Shown piece after piece: positions 8,100 to 17,189 of a stretch of 41,088 bases of DNA. This DNA is from CAZDRI01 sp964508055. GTDB lineage: Bacteria > Pseudomonadota > Gammaproteobacteria > PS1 > Pseudothioglobaceae. Below the pieces are notes generated by a model. It had not been told where the DNA came from, searched no databases, and saw nothing but the letters and a program-made list of their open reading frames with translations. Positions within the stretch are counted from its first letter, which is position 1; every line of letters begins with the position of its first letter. The stretch spans positions 1-41,088 of the forward strand of contig CAZDRI010000014.1 in assembly GCA_964508055.1 (NCBI GenBank), given 5' to 3'. The translations under genes and the position numbers were made by a program.

Positions 8100-9758
8100 T
8101 TATTTAACATTTAGCCAATTAGTCACCTTATTAAAAATATTTATTTTTCTTCTTGGTATTTTAGTGTTTGGTCTATTCCTTTTTATTGCTGGTTCTTCAT
8201 TTTGCTCATATATATCAGTATCTAGCAAATTATATTGTGGTTTGGACATATATTGATAACTTTTATGATTTTTGTTTTTTGACTTTTTTTGCTTATTAAT
8301 ATTGTAATTTGGAAACTTAACATAAGGATTAGGCAACAATATAATTTTTATTTGATTTTTTTTCTCTAAATCTAAAATAGAACTTCTTTTTTCATTAAGA
8401 ATATAAGTTATAACATCTACGCTTGATTGTATAGTGATTTGAGATATATCTTTAGCTACAAAACTTTCATTTTCTATTTGTCTTAAAATATCAAGAGATA
8501 ATGCTGATATTGTTGGCATTGTGCCGCTACCATTACACTGTGAACAAGCTTTTTGTATATATTCGTATACTGGAGCTTTTATTCTTTGTCTAGACATTTC
8601 TAAAAGTCCAAATTGAGATATATTGCCAATTTGGACACGAGCTCTATCTTTTTCTGTTGCTTTTTGTATAGCTTTTTCAACTTCTAATTTATGTTCTTGT
8701 GCTGACATATCAATAAAGTCAATCACAATTAATCCACCTATATCTCTTAAACGCAATTGATTGGCTATTTCATTAGCAGCTTCTATGTTGGTATTAAAAG
8801 CTGTTTCTTTAATATCTGCTCCTTTAGTAGCTCTAGCAGAATTTATATCAATTGAAGTTAAAGCTTCTGTGACATCAAATACAATTGTGGCCCCAGATTT
8901 TAGCGATACCTCACGATTAAAAACACTTTTAACCTGTTTTTCTATATTAAAATACTCAAATAATTGCTTTTCTTTTGCTTCAAAATACTTTAATTTGTCT
9001 AAATAATGAGGCAGCACAAAGCTTACAAAATCTTTTGCTTCAACAAACAGTTCTTTATCATCAATCAAAATATTATCAGTATCATAATTCATATAATCTC
9101 TAATAGTTTGAATAACGATATTGCTTTCTTGAAAAATTAGAAAAGGCTGTTTGTCTTTATTAGTTATATTTTGAATAGCACGCCAAAGTTGTATCAAATA
9201 ATCAACTTCCCATTGCAATTCCGCTAAATCTTTTTTTTGTGCAGCTGTTCTAATGATAAGCCCCATTTCTTTTGGTATATTAAGTTGTTTTATAATTTCT
9301 TGAAGTTCTTTTCTATTCTTGTAGTTTATTTGCCTTGATATTCCGTTTGATTTAGAATTATTTGGTATTAGCACCATATAGGCACCAGCAAGATTTATAA
9401 AAGTAGTAAGAGAGGCACCTTTATTACCTCTTTCTTCTTTTTCTACTTGAACAATTAATTCTTGGCCTTCTGACAGGACATCGCTAATAGATATTTTTTC
9501 ATTGTCATTAGTATTATTATTTTGATAGTATTGAGTTGATATTTCTTTAAAAGGTAAAAAGCCTTGCTTTACTTTTCCATAATCAACAAAAGCAGCTTCT
9601 AAACTAGCTTCTATTTTCGTGATAATCCCTTTGTATATATTCCCTTTATTTTTAGCCTTTAAAGGTGTTTCTATATTTAAATCAACAAGTTTGTTATTTT
9701 TAACAGAGGCAACTCGGATTTCCTCTCTGTTGGTAGCATTTATAAAAATTTGGTTCAT
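8100..9758 (-). CDS. Ribonuclease E/G family endoribonuclease
   Basis: An endoribonuclease of rRNA processing and mRNA decay. From ATG 9758 (AGGA 8 bases upstream) it is 552 aa; an upstream in-frame TTG at 9788 is judged too weak. An N-terminal S1 domain (GNIYKGIITKIEASLEAAFV, with GFLPF) is followed by the catalytic DNase-like domain with SIDINSARATKG and GLIVIDFIDM, holding the two metal-binding aspartates. The zinc-link CSQCNGSG comes next. Only about 130 mostly basic residues follow, so the long degradosome scaffold of typical RNase E is missing. It could be named either RNase G or a minimal RNase E. It heads the rne-bactofilin-aroE group. Confidence 0.9.
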   Translation of the reverse strand: MNQIFINATNREEIRVASVKNNKLVDLNIETPLKAKNKGNIYKGIITKIEASLEAAFVDYGKVKQGFLPFKEISTQYYQNNNTNDNEKISISDVLSEGQELIVQVEKEERGNKGASLTTFINLAGAYMVLIPNNSKSNGISRQINYKNRKELQEIIKQLNIPKEMGLIIRTAAQKKDLAELQWEVDYLIQLWRAIQNITNKDKQPFLIFQESNIVIQTIRDYMNYDTDNILIDDKELFVEAKDFVSFVLPHYLDKLKYFEAKEKQLFEYFNIEKQVKSVFNREVSLKSGATIVFDVTEALTSIDINSARATKGADIKETAFNTNIEAANEIANQLRLRDIGGLIVIDFIDMSAQEHKLEVEKAIQKATEKDRARVQIGNISQFGLLEMSRQRIKAPVYEYIQKACSQCNGSGTMPTISALSLDILRQIENESFVAKDISQITIQSSVDVITYILNEKRSSILDLEKKNQIKIILLPNPYVKFPNYNINKQKKSKNKNHKSYQYMSKPQYNLLDTDIYEQNEEPAIKRNRPNTKIPRRKINIFNKVTNWLNVK

Positions 9759-9788
9759 TATTATGTCCTGTATGTTGTGGACTAACAA

Positions 9789-10100
9789 CTATATAATACT
9801 GATATATCATATTATTATCTGATAGTAGTTCTATTATAAAATTAGTATTCATAAAATAGTTTTATATTATTAAAATGTAGTTGTGCCCTATAATTTAGTT
9901 AAAAAAATGTATTAAATTAAAATTATGTTTAATATGTTAGTTTGGTTCTTAAAATAAGAACTCACTTAAAAAATCTGTCAAATTATAACATTTTTGGTTT
10001 TACAATTATTACTTAATTAGTCCAACTTGAACAAGTACGCCAAGTTCTGATAACAGTAATTTTTTTATTTTAAAGGTGTTTTTTTTACAAAGATATTTAT
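9789..10100. other. Intergenic region with hairpin and dispersed element
   Basis: Between the RNase E/G gene and the SDR gene, both on the minus strand, I see no coding potential. It contains a perfect inverted repeat at 9945-9961 (GTTCTTA, 3-base loop, TAAGAAC) and a 54-base element at 10018-10071 listed separately. The RNase gene promoter presumably lies here on the minus strand, but I could not pick out a convincing -35/-10 pair. Confidence 0.5.
10018..10071 (+). repeat. 54-bp dispersed intergenic element, copy 1
   Basis: This stretch aligns without gaps to 36046-36099, with 39 of 54 identical bases. The shared core is TGAACAAGTA and both copies end in a T-rich tract. In this copy AACTTG (10024-10029) can pair with CAAGTT (10041-10046). 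A small CTG/CAG hairpin precedes seven T's. One base pair in the small hairpin covaries between the copies (G-C here, A-T there). It may be a remnant of a mobile palindrome or a terminator-like structure near the 3' end of the SDR gene. Confidence 0.5.
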
Positions 10101-10829
10101 TTAAGTTAGATTAATTATTCTCCCACCATCAATAGTTATAGTTTGACCAGTAACATATTTAGCTGTTAATAAATACATAATGGCATTAATTATATCTTTT
10201 TTTGAACCTTTTCTGTTTAATGGTATTTTTGAAATTAGGTTTTTTTTATCATTTACATTATTGATATTTTTATGCCAAAGAATAGCTCCTGGTGCTATAG
10301 AATTTACTCTAATATCTGGCGCTAATTCTAGTGCAAGATTCTTTGTAAGCATTTTTAATCCAGCTTTAGAAATACTGTAAATTGGATAGTTTTTTAATGG
10401 TTTAGTAGCATAAATATCAGTTATATTTATAATAGAGCCTTGTGATTTTTTTAATAATGGAGCTAAATTCTTAATTAGAAAAAAAGGAGCCCTAAGATTA
10501 GTATTTATAATTTTTTGCCAATCAATTATGTCAATATCATCTAAAAAGGTAGGGTAAAAAACAGAGGCATTATTTATTAATAAGTCCAAGTTAGAAAATG
10601 AACTAATAATATTATTTGTAAATTTTGTTATTTCAGCAATATTACTTAAATCTGCTTGCAGCCCAAAGGCAGAATTCTCTCTTTTGGCATTAAATTTAGC
10701 TATTAAATTTTTAGCTTCTTTTTCCGAGCTAAGATAATGGATAATTATATTAAATTTATTTTTATGCAAGACTTTTGCGATTTTTAAGCCCAGTCTTTTA
10801 GCCGAGCCTGTTATTAATGCTGTTTTCAT
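10101..10829 (-). CDS. SDR oxidoreductase, pteridine reductase/FolM-like
   Basis: A 242-aa short-chain dehydrogenase. The cofactor motif is TGSAKRLG near residues 7-14. The TGxxxRxG form with a basic residue is the one used by pteridine reductases and FolM, instead of the usual TGxxxGxG. Other marks are NNAS (motif NNAG variant), the catalytic YSISK and the C-terminal TGQTITIDGG. Such enzymes reduce dihydropterins or dihydrofolate with NADPH. It is divergent from the MidA-type gene with only 3 bases between start codons, so promoters must overlap the coding sequences. The SDR call is sure; the pterin specificity is inferred. Confidence 0.78.
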   Translation of the reverse strand: MKTALITGSAKRLGLKIAKVLHKNKFNIIIHYLSSEKEAKNLIAKFNAKRENSAFGLQADLSNIAEITKFTNNIISSFSNLDLLINNASVFYPTFLDDIDIIDWQKIINTNLRAPFFLIKNLAPLLKKSQGSIINITDIYATKPLKNYPIYSISKAGLKMLTKNLALELAPDIRVNSIAPGAILWHKNINNVNDKKNLISKIPLNRKGSKKDIINAIMYLLTAKYVTGQTITIDGGRIINLT

Positions 10830-10832
10830 ACT

Positions 10833-11924
10833 ATGTTTGAAGAAATTTTAAAAAATATTATTATACAAAATGATAAAGCAATAGGGTTTGATGAATTTAT
10901 GAATCTTTGCCTTTATCACCCACAACATGGATATTATCATTCTAATTTGACAAAAATTGGTAAAAAAGGCGATTTTATAACCGCACCAGAAACATCTGAA
11001 TTATTTGCAAAATGTATTGCTAAACAATTAACTGAAGTGTTGGAAAATATAAATAATAAAAATATTTTAGAGTTTGGTGCTGGCAATGGGACTTTATGTT
11101 TACAAATTTTAAAAAACTTTAAAAAAAAAAATACAAGTCTTAATAAATATTATATTTTAGAACTAAGCGCTGATTTAAAGAATAAACAACAAAGTTTAAT
11201 AAAAAAAGAATTAGCAGACCTATATGATAGTGTTATATGGTTAAACAAAATTCCTGTTAATTTTGAAGGAATAGTTATAGCAAATGAAGTTGTTGATGCT
11301 TTTCCTATTAAGCGTTTTGAAATAATAAATGGTAAAGTCTTTGAATTAGAGGTAAATGTTGAAAGTGATAATTTTGTATATCAAAGAAAAGTAACTCAAT
11401 ATAAACCAGATTTTAAATATACTGAATTTAAAGATAATTACATATTTGAAGATAATTTTTATCTAAAACCTTGGTTACAATCACTTTATAAAGCAATAAG
11501 ATCTGGCATTGTTTTAATTATTGACTATGGTATGGAAGCTAATGAATATTATCATAGGGAAAAAAATTATGGAAATTTAAGATGTTATTTTAAACACAAA
11601 ACTCATAAAAACCCTTTTATAAATATAGGGCTACAAGATATAACTGCTCCTGTTAATTTTTCTAAACTTTATCAAGATGCAACAAGTATAGGCTTTAATA
11701 TCAAGGGCTATACAAATCAAGCATTTTTTTTAATAAACTTAAAGATAGATGAGGAGTTAAAAAATATAAAAGATGAATTTGAGTTTATAAAACTAAATCA
11801 AGAACTAAAAAATTTAATACTTCCTAATGCTATGGGAGAAGACTTTAAAGTTATTGCACTTAGTAAAAATCTAAATGTAAAATTACAAGGTTTCTTATCT
11901 AATGATTTATCTCATAGGCTTTAA
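10833..11924 (+). CDS. MidA/NDUFAF7-type SAM-dependent methyltransferase
   Basis: A 363-aa class I methyltransferase of the family that includes mitochondrial NDUFAF7/MidA, which methylates an arginine of a complex I subunit during assembly. Visible marks are the N-terminal FDEFMNLCLYHPQHGYY, KKGDFITAPETSELF, the SAM motif EFGAGNGTL, and IANEVVDAFPIKRFE. The bacterial role is inferred from the family. Its stop overlaps the uppP start by one base, opening the run uppP-pepN-cinA-azlC-azlD. Confidence 0.85.
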   Translation: MFEEILKNIIIQNDKAIGFDEFMNLCLYHPQHGYYHSNLTKIGKKGDFITAPETSELFAKCIAKQLTEVLENINNKNILEFGAGNGTLCLQILKNFKKKNTSLNKYYILELSADLKNKQQSLIKKELADLYDSVIWLNKIPVNFEGIVIANEVVDAFPIKRFEIINGKVFELEVNVESDNFVYQRKVTQYKPDFKYTEFKDNYIFEDNFYLKPWLQSLYKAIRSGIVLIIDYGMEANEYYHREKNYGNLRCYFKHKTHKNPFINIGLQDITAPVNFSKLYQDATSIGFNIKGYTNQAFFLINLKIDEELKNIKDEFEFIKLNQELKNLILPNAMGEDFKVIALSKNLNVKLQGFLSNDLSHRL

Positions 11925-12718
11925 TGGATTTACTTCACGCTATCATCTTAGCATTAATTCAAGGTTTTAGTGAATTTTTGCCAATTTCATCTTCAGCACA
12001 TTTAATATTACTACCTAAAATTAATAACTGGCAAGATCAAGGTTTAGCTTTTGATGTAGTTGTTCATTTAGGGACTTTGACTGCTGTGGCAGGTTATTTT
12101 AGAAAAGATATTAGCACAATAATAAATGACTTTATAAATTCAATAACTTTAAAAAAAGAATTTGGTGATTCTAAATTAGCTTGGGGAGTAATATTAGGGA
12201 CAATACCAGTTGGATTAATAGGGTTAATCTTTAAAGATATTATAGAAACTGATTTTCGCAATCTTGAAGTTATAGCTTATACCACTATTATTTTTGGTTT
12301 ACTTTTATGGTTTGCAGATTGGGTAAATAATAACAATAAAAGCCCTAGAGAGCATATAAATTGGGTTGATGTTATTGTAATCTCTAGTTTTCAGGCTATT
12401 GCATTAATACCCGGCACATCTCGTTCAGGTATTACTATTACAGCAGGATTTCTACTTGGTTTATCAAAATATGCTGCAGTTAGATTTTCCTTTTTATTAT
12501 CTATTCCTGTTATTATTTTATCTTCAACTTTGATTATTATTGATTTATATAAAATAGGTGATAATGCAAATTGGTATTTTTTAATCCTTGCCTTTTTAAT
12601 TTCAAGTATTAGTGCTTATCTGACCATTGCTTTATTTATAAAGTTATTGGATAAAGTAGGTATTTTGCCATTCGTTATTTATCGTTTAATATTAGGAACT
12701 ATATTATTAATTTTATGA
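11924..12718 (+). CDS. uppP: Undecaprenyl-diphosphatase
   Basis: An integral membrane phosphatase (BacA/UppP) that dephosphorylates undecaprenyl diphosphate to recycle the lipid carrier for peptidoglycan and other polymers. At 264 aa it is normal. The motifs are the N-terminal QGFSEFLPISSSAHL and the central IPGTSRSG, which together form the active site. About eight hydrophobic segments are visible. The gene overlaps midA by one base and pepN by four bases (ATGA). Confidence 0.96.
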   Translation: MDLLHAIILALIQGFSEFLPISSSAHLILLPKINNWQDQGLAFDVVVHLGTLTAVAGYFRKDISTIINDFINSITLKKEFGDSKLAWGVILGTIPVGLIGLIFKDIIETDFRNLEVIAYTTIIFGLLLWFADWVNNNNKSPREHINWVDVIVISSFQAIALIPGTSRSGITITAGFLLGLSKYAAVRFSFLLSIPVIILSSTLIIIDLYKIGDNANWYFLILAFLISSISAYLTIALFIKLLDKVGILPFVIYRLILGTILLIL

Positions 12719-15246
12719 CAAAACATGAAGTGATTTTTAGAAAAGACTATAAACCAAGTAATTACTTAATTAAAAGTACTGATTTAGTGTTTGAGATAGA
12801 AGAAAATCAAACTTATGTATCATCAACAATACAATTTTATAAAAATAATGCTTTAAAAAATACTGCTAATGAGCTGTTTTTAAATGGTAAAGATTTAGAG
12901 TTATTGTCTATTTTAAAAAATGGAGAAAGCATAAATTATGTACTTAAAGAAAATGGGATATTAATTACTAATCTTGAAGATGAATTTATTTTAGAAATTA
13001 AAACTAAAATACATCCCGAAAAAAATACCACTCTTAGTGGATTTTATAAATCATCAAGTATTTATTGCACTCAATGTGAAGCGCATGGTTTTAGCCAAAT
13101 TATGTATTATTTAGATAGACCAGATGTTTTAAGCGTATTTTCTACTACCATAATCGCTGATAAGACAAAACATCCAATATTATTGTCTAATGGTAATCTA
13201 AAAGCTAAAAAAGATTTGAAAGCTGGGAAACATTTAGCAACTTGGGTTGACCCACAGCCTAAGCCTTGTTATTTATTTGCCTTAGTTGCTGCTGATTTAG
13301 CGTTAACAGAAGATAAGTTTATAACTAAATCAAAGAAAGAAGTTAAACTACAAATTTTTGTTGAAAAACATAATATAAATAAAACTAAATTTGCTATTGA
13401 GGCTCTTAAAAGTGCATTTTTATGGGAAGAGCAGCGTTTTAATTTAGAATATGATTTAGATATTTATATGATTGTTGCAGTTGATGATTTCAATATGGGA
13501 GCTATGGAAAATAAAGGACTTAATATTTTTAACTCTCATTATGTTCTAGCAAATTCTGATACTGCTACTGACAAAGATTTTGTTGATATTGAGGCAGTAA
13601 TAGGGCATGAATATTTTCATAACTGGACTGGTAATAGAGTTACTTGTCAGGATTGGTTTCAACTAAGCTTAAAAGAGGGTCTTACAGTTTTTCGTGACCA
13701 AGAATTTACCTCAGATTTATATTCTAGAGGTATTAAAAGAATAGAAGATGTTAGAGATTTAAGATCTTATCAATTTTATGAAGATTCAGGACCTATGGCA
13801 CACCCAGTTCGTCCTGAATCATATATTGAAGTCAATAATTTTTACACAGCAACAGTTTATGAAAAAGGTGCAGAGCTGATAAGAATGTTGCACACTTTAT
13901 TAACTGAAGATGGATTTCAAAAAGGTATAGATTTATATCTTAAGACTTTTGATGGTAAAGCGGCAACTATTGATAATTTTGTTTGGGCTATGAGTGTAGC
14001 TAATAACTATGATTTAGAACATTTTAAATTATGGTATAGCCAAAAAGGCACGCCTAGAATAATTATTAACACTGATTTTGATAAAGATAATAACAAATAT
14101 ATTGTAAAAATCAAACAAATAACAAATGATAATAAGCCATTGTTTATACCTTTAGTTTATGGCTTGCTTGATAGTAACAGTAATAACAAAGAAATAAAAA
14201 AAGGCTTATTAATAATAAATAGAAATCAACAAACTATTGAATTTAATAATATTAATAAAAAACCCATAGCTTCATGGTTTAGAGGTTTTTCTGCACCAAT
14301 TATTTTGGAAGATGATTTATCTTTTGATGATAGACTTTTTATAATTAAAAATGATACTGATAATTTTAATATATGGGATAACTCTCAAAAAATATGGCTC
14401 AATTATTTATTAAATGGGACAAATAATAAAGAAAAAATATTTACAGCATTTAAAGATATACTAACTAAAAACATCAATACAGCTTTAACTGCTGAAATGT
14501 TTTTATTACCAAGCGAGAGGCTTTTGCAGCAGCAATTAGATGAAATTGATGTTTTTGCAATTAATAATAAAAGAGAGAAATTAATATACGATTTAGCACT
14601 TGAATTAAAAAATGAGTTTTATAAAACATATAATAAACTTAATGTAAATAAAGAATATAAATTATCGCCAAAAGATATTGCTAATAGATCTTTAAAAAAC
14701 CTGTCTTTGTATTATCTCAGTCATTTAAAAGAATATGATTTAGCTTATGAACAATATAAAAATGCTAATTGTATGACAGATAAAATTCAAGCTTTTCAAT
14801 GTTTGCTAAAATTTGATAATAAATATCGTGCTGATGTCATTAATGATTTTTATAATATTTATCAAGATGATACCGAAGTGATTGATAAATGGTTTGCAAT
14901 TCAGGCATCATCTACTTTAACTAATGTAAATACTATTCATAAATTAATGAGCCATCCTAAATTTTGTTTTAATACTCCAAATAGACTAAGAAGCGTTATT
15001 GGTAGTTTTAGTCAAAATTATCCTAATTTTCATACTAATGAAGGTTATGAACTATTAACAGATATAATATCAAGATTAAATAAATCTAATCCGCAAATTG
15101 GGGCAAGAATGGTCAGTATTTATAATCATTGGCATAAATTTAGAGATAATGAGAGAAAACTACAAAAGCACCAATTAGAAAAAATATATAAAATTAGTGA
15201 TTTATCAGATGATATATTTGAAATAGTATCTAAAGCACTCAATTAA
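12715..15246 (+). CDS. pepN: Aminopeptidase N (M1 family)
   Basis: A zinc aminopeptidase of the E. coli PepN type that degrades peptides in the cytosol. At 843 aa it is near the family length. The substrate-recognition motif GAMEN begins about residue 262, and the zinc site HEYFHNW with His298, Glu299, His302 and the downstream Glu321 in LKEGLTVFRDQEF is intact. SQIMYYLDRPDVLSVFSTTI is typical of the PepN subgroup, and the C-terminal half is helical. It overlaps uppP by four bases and precedes cinA by three bases. Confidence 0.96.
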   Translation: MTKHEVIFRKDYKPSNYLIKSTDLVFEIEENQTYVSSTIQFYKNNALKNTANELFLNGKDLELLSILKNGESINYVLKENGILITNLEDEFILEIKTKIHPEKNTTLSGFYKSSSIYCTQCEAHGFSQIMYYLDRPDVLSVFSTTIIADKTKHPILLSNGNLKAKKDLKAGKHLATWVDPQPKPCYLFALVAADLALTEDKFITKSKKEVKLQIFVEKHNINKTKFAIEALKSAFLWEEQRFNLEYDLDIYMIVAVDDFNMGAMENKGLNIFNSHYVLANSDTATDKDFVDIEAVIGHEYFHNWTGNRVTCQDWFQLSLKEGLTVFRDQEFTSDLYSRGIKRIEDVRDLRSYQFYEDSGPMAHPVRPESYIEVNNFYTATVYEKGAELIRMLHTLLTEDGFQKGIDLYLKTFDGKAATIDNFVWAMSVANNYDLEHFKLWYSQKGTPRIIINTDFDKDNNKYIVKIKQITNDNKPLFIPLVYGLLDSNSNNKEIKKGLLIINRNQQTIEFNNINKKPIASWFRGFSAPIILEDDLSFDDRLFIIKNDTDNFNIWDNSQKIWLNYLLNGTNNKEKIFTAFKDILTKNINTALTAEMFLLPSERLLQQQLDEIDVFAINNKREKLIYDLALELKNEFYKTYNKLNVNKEYKLSPKDIANRSLKNLSLYYLSHLKEYDLAYEQYKNANCMTDKIQAFQCLLKFDNKYRADVINDFYNIYQDDTEVIDKWFAIQASSTLTNVNTIHKLMSHPKFCFNTPNRLRSVIGSFSQNYPNFHTNEGYELLTDIISRLNKSNPQIGARMVSIYNHWHKFRDNERKLQKHQLEKIYKISDLSDDIFEIVSKALN

Positions 15247-15249
15247 AAA

Positions 15250-15714
15250 ATGCTAAAAAAACTAGCAAATATCTTAAAACAAAATAGTTTAAAAATTGCA
15301 GTAGCTGAATCATGTACTGCTGGTAATTTAGCAGCTAAGTTAACAAGCATATCAGGTAGTTCTCAATATTTTGACAGAGGCTATATAACTTATTCTAATC
15401 AAGCAAAAAAAGATATGCTTGGTATTTTAGATAAAACACTTTCAAAATATGGAGCAGTTAGTGAAGAGATAGCATTAGAAATGCTGATAGGTGTTAAAAA
15501 AAATGCTAATGCAGATATAGCTATTTCAATAACCGGTATAGCAGGACCAACTGGAGGAAGTATTAATAAACCTGTAGGAACAGTGTGTTTTGGATTTTCA
15601 ACATCAGCTAACATTTATACTACTACTAAGTTTTTCAAGGGTTCAAGACAAGATATTATTAGCCAAAGTGTAGATTATTGTATAGCAGAAGTTTATAAAA
15701 ATTTTAATAGCTAA
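15250..15714 (+). CDS. CinA C-terminal domain protein, NMN amidohydrolase-type
   Basis: A stand-alone CinA C-terminal domain (PncC/YgaD type) of 154 aa. These enzymes deamidate nicotinamide mononucleotide to nicotinic acid mononucleotide in the pyridine nucleotide cycle. Marks are AVAESCTAGNLAAKLTSISG near 16-35, the GYITYSNQAK motif, and the conserved SITGIAGPTGGS near 97-108 followed by KPVGTVCFGF. The N-terminal MoCF-like domain of long CinA is absent. It overlaps azlC by one base (TAATG). Confidence 0.87.
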   Translation: MLKKLANILKQNSLKIAVAESCTAGNLAAKLTSISGSSQYFDRGYITYSNQAKKDMLGILDKTLSKYGAVSEEIALEMLIGVKKNANADIAISITGIAGPTGGSINKPVGTVCFGFSTSANIYTTTKFFKGSRQDIISQSVDYCIAEVYKNFNS

Positions 15715-16391
15715 TGTTTGATAAATTAACATTCAATAGTGCCTTTAGATCATCATTTGCAGTAATGTTTGGCTATATACCTTTAGGAGCAGCATTTGGA
15801 GTTTTATTCCAAGATTTAGGCTATGTTTGGTATTTTGCGCCTCTTATGGGGATTGTTGTTTTTGCTGGAGCAGCACAATTTTTAGCAATAGGTCTTTTAA
15901 GTGCAAATGCTGGCTTATTAGAAATAGCTATCGCAACATTTATTATTAATTCTAGACATTTATTTTATGGGCTTTCATTGATTACAAAATATAATTGTAG
16001 TGGATTGAAAAAAACATATATGATTTTTGGTTTAACTGATGAGACTTATTCCTTAGTTACTAGCACAGCACCTGCTGCTGGTATAAATAAACAAGATTAT
16101 TATTTTTTTCTTACTTTATTAAACCAAAGTTATTGGGTTCTTGGATGTGCTCTAGGTGGTTTCTTTGGAAGTAAAATTGATTTTAATACTCAAGGAATGG
16201 ATTTTGCACTTGTGGCGCTTTTTATGGTGTTAGTCATAGAACAATATAAAAAAGTAAGAAAACTAACTCCATTTATCATTGCAATTATAAGCTCAATTAT
16301 TGCAATATTATTTTTTATCCAAAATATGTTATTAGTGGCAATTGGACTAGCAATGGTGATTTTATATTTACAAAATAGGTTGAGCAAATGA
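15714..16391 (+). CDS. azlC: AzlC family branched-chain amino acid exporter, large subunit
   Basis: A 225-aa membrane protein with several hydrophobic helices of the AzlC/YgaZ (LIV-E) family, the large subunit of a branched-chain amino acid exporter. Family marks are GYIPLGAAFGVLF, FAGAAQFLAIGLL, INSRHLFYGLSL and GLTDETYSLV. It overlaps azlD by four bases (ATGA), the usual two-subunit arrangement. Substrate is inferred from the family. Confidence 0.9.
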   Translation: MFDKLTFNSAFRSSFAVMFGYIPLGAAFGVLFQDLGYVWYFAPLMGIVVFAGAAQFLAIGLLSANAGLLEIAIATFIINSRHLFYGLSLITKYNCSGLKKTYMIFGLTDETYSLVTSTAPAAGINKQDYYFFLTLLNQSYWVLGCALGGFFGSKIDFNTQGMDFALVALFMVLVIEQYKKVRKLTPFIIAIISSIIAILFFIQNMLLVAIGLAMVILYLQNRLSK

Positions 16392-16717
16392 GTAATACAC
16401 AGTATTTAATTTATGTGTTTTTAATAATGGGACTAGTTACTTTTACTACTAGATTAATTCCATTTATAGTTTTTAAAAATAGCAAAGAGCACCCAGTATT
16501 AATATTTTTAGGAACTTACACGCCTCCAGCAATAATGACAATATTAGTTATTTATAGTCTTAAAGACATAAGCATCTTAGAATATCCTTATGGCTTAAAA
16601 GAAATATTAGCATTACTTATAACTACTGTTGTGCATCTGATAAGAGCAAATCCATTGTTAAGCATTTTTTCTGGCACAGCATTTTATATGGCTTCTCTAC
16701 AGCTAAATTGGTTTTAA
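16388..16717 (+). CDS. azlD: AzlD family branched-chain amino acid exporter, small subunit
   Basis: A 109-aa membrane protein with about four hydrophobic segments. The N-terminal TRLIPFIVF and YTPPAIMTILVIYSL are characteristic of the AzlD/YgaH small subunit. It is translationally coupled to azlC and ends the uppP-pepN-cinA-azlCD run. A 60-base AT-rich gap follows before the next gene. Confidence 0.9.
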   Translation: MSNTQYLIYVFLIMGLVTFTTRLIPFIVFKNSKEHPVLIFLGTYTPPAIMTILVIYSLKDISILEYPYGLKEILALLITTVVHLIRANPLLSIFSGTAFYMASLQLNWF

Positions 16718-16777
16718 ATCCTAAAAACATTTTTAAAAAATTACTTTATATAACTTTTAAAAAGATAAAATTGTATT

Positions 16778-17149
16778 ATGTTTGAAAAGCAATTCAAAGT
16801 TATTGCCTTAAATAATAACAAGATAACTTTAGAACCAATAGATGATAAAGTATGTAGTAATTGTGCAGGTAGTCAAAGTTGTGGTATTAATGTCCTAGCA
16901 GGCTTTTTTAAGAAAAATATTGAGATTGACAATAGCAAAGCATATAAAGTTAATGATATTATAACTTTAAAAATCTCAACAAAAAAACTATATAAACAAG
17001 CATTTTATTTGTTGATATTACCATTATTAAACTTATTTATTTTTGCATATTTGGCAAGAGTTATTACTGATGACAACGATTTTTGGCAAGCACTTTTCGG
17101 ATTTACTGCCTTTATTGGCACATTTGTTTTTCTAAGGTTTAAAATATAA
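16778..17149 (+). CDS. SoxR-reducing system RseC family protein
   Basis: A 123-aa inner membrane protein with an N-terminal cytoplasmic part holding the cysteine cluster CSNCAGSQSC (C-x2-C-x5-C) near residues 27-36. Two adjacent transmembrane helices follow (LLILPLLNLFIFAYLARVI and the C-terminal FGFTAFIGTFVFL). This matches the RseC/MucC family, whose members are linked to SoxR reduction with Rnf or to RpoE signalling. Neither rnf, rseA/rseB, rpoE nor soxR is adjacent, so its role here is open. Confidence 0.8.
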   Translation: MFEKQFKVIALNNNKITLEPIDDKVCSNCAGSQSCGINVLAGFFKKNIEIDNSKAYKVNDIITLKISTKKLYKQAFYLLILPLLNLFIFAYLARVITDDNDFWQALFGFTAFIGTFVFLRFKI

Positions 17150-17189
17150 TAATATAAAGTATTAAGTAACATTTAAAGATAATATCAAT

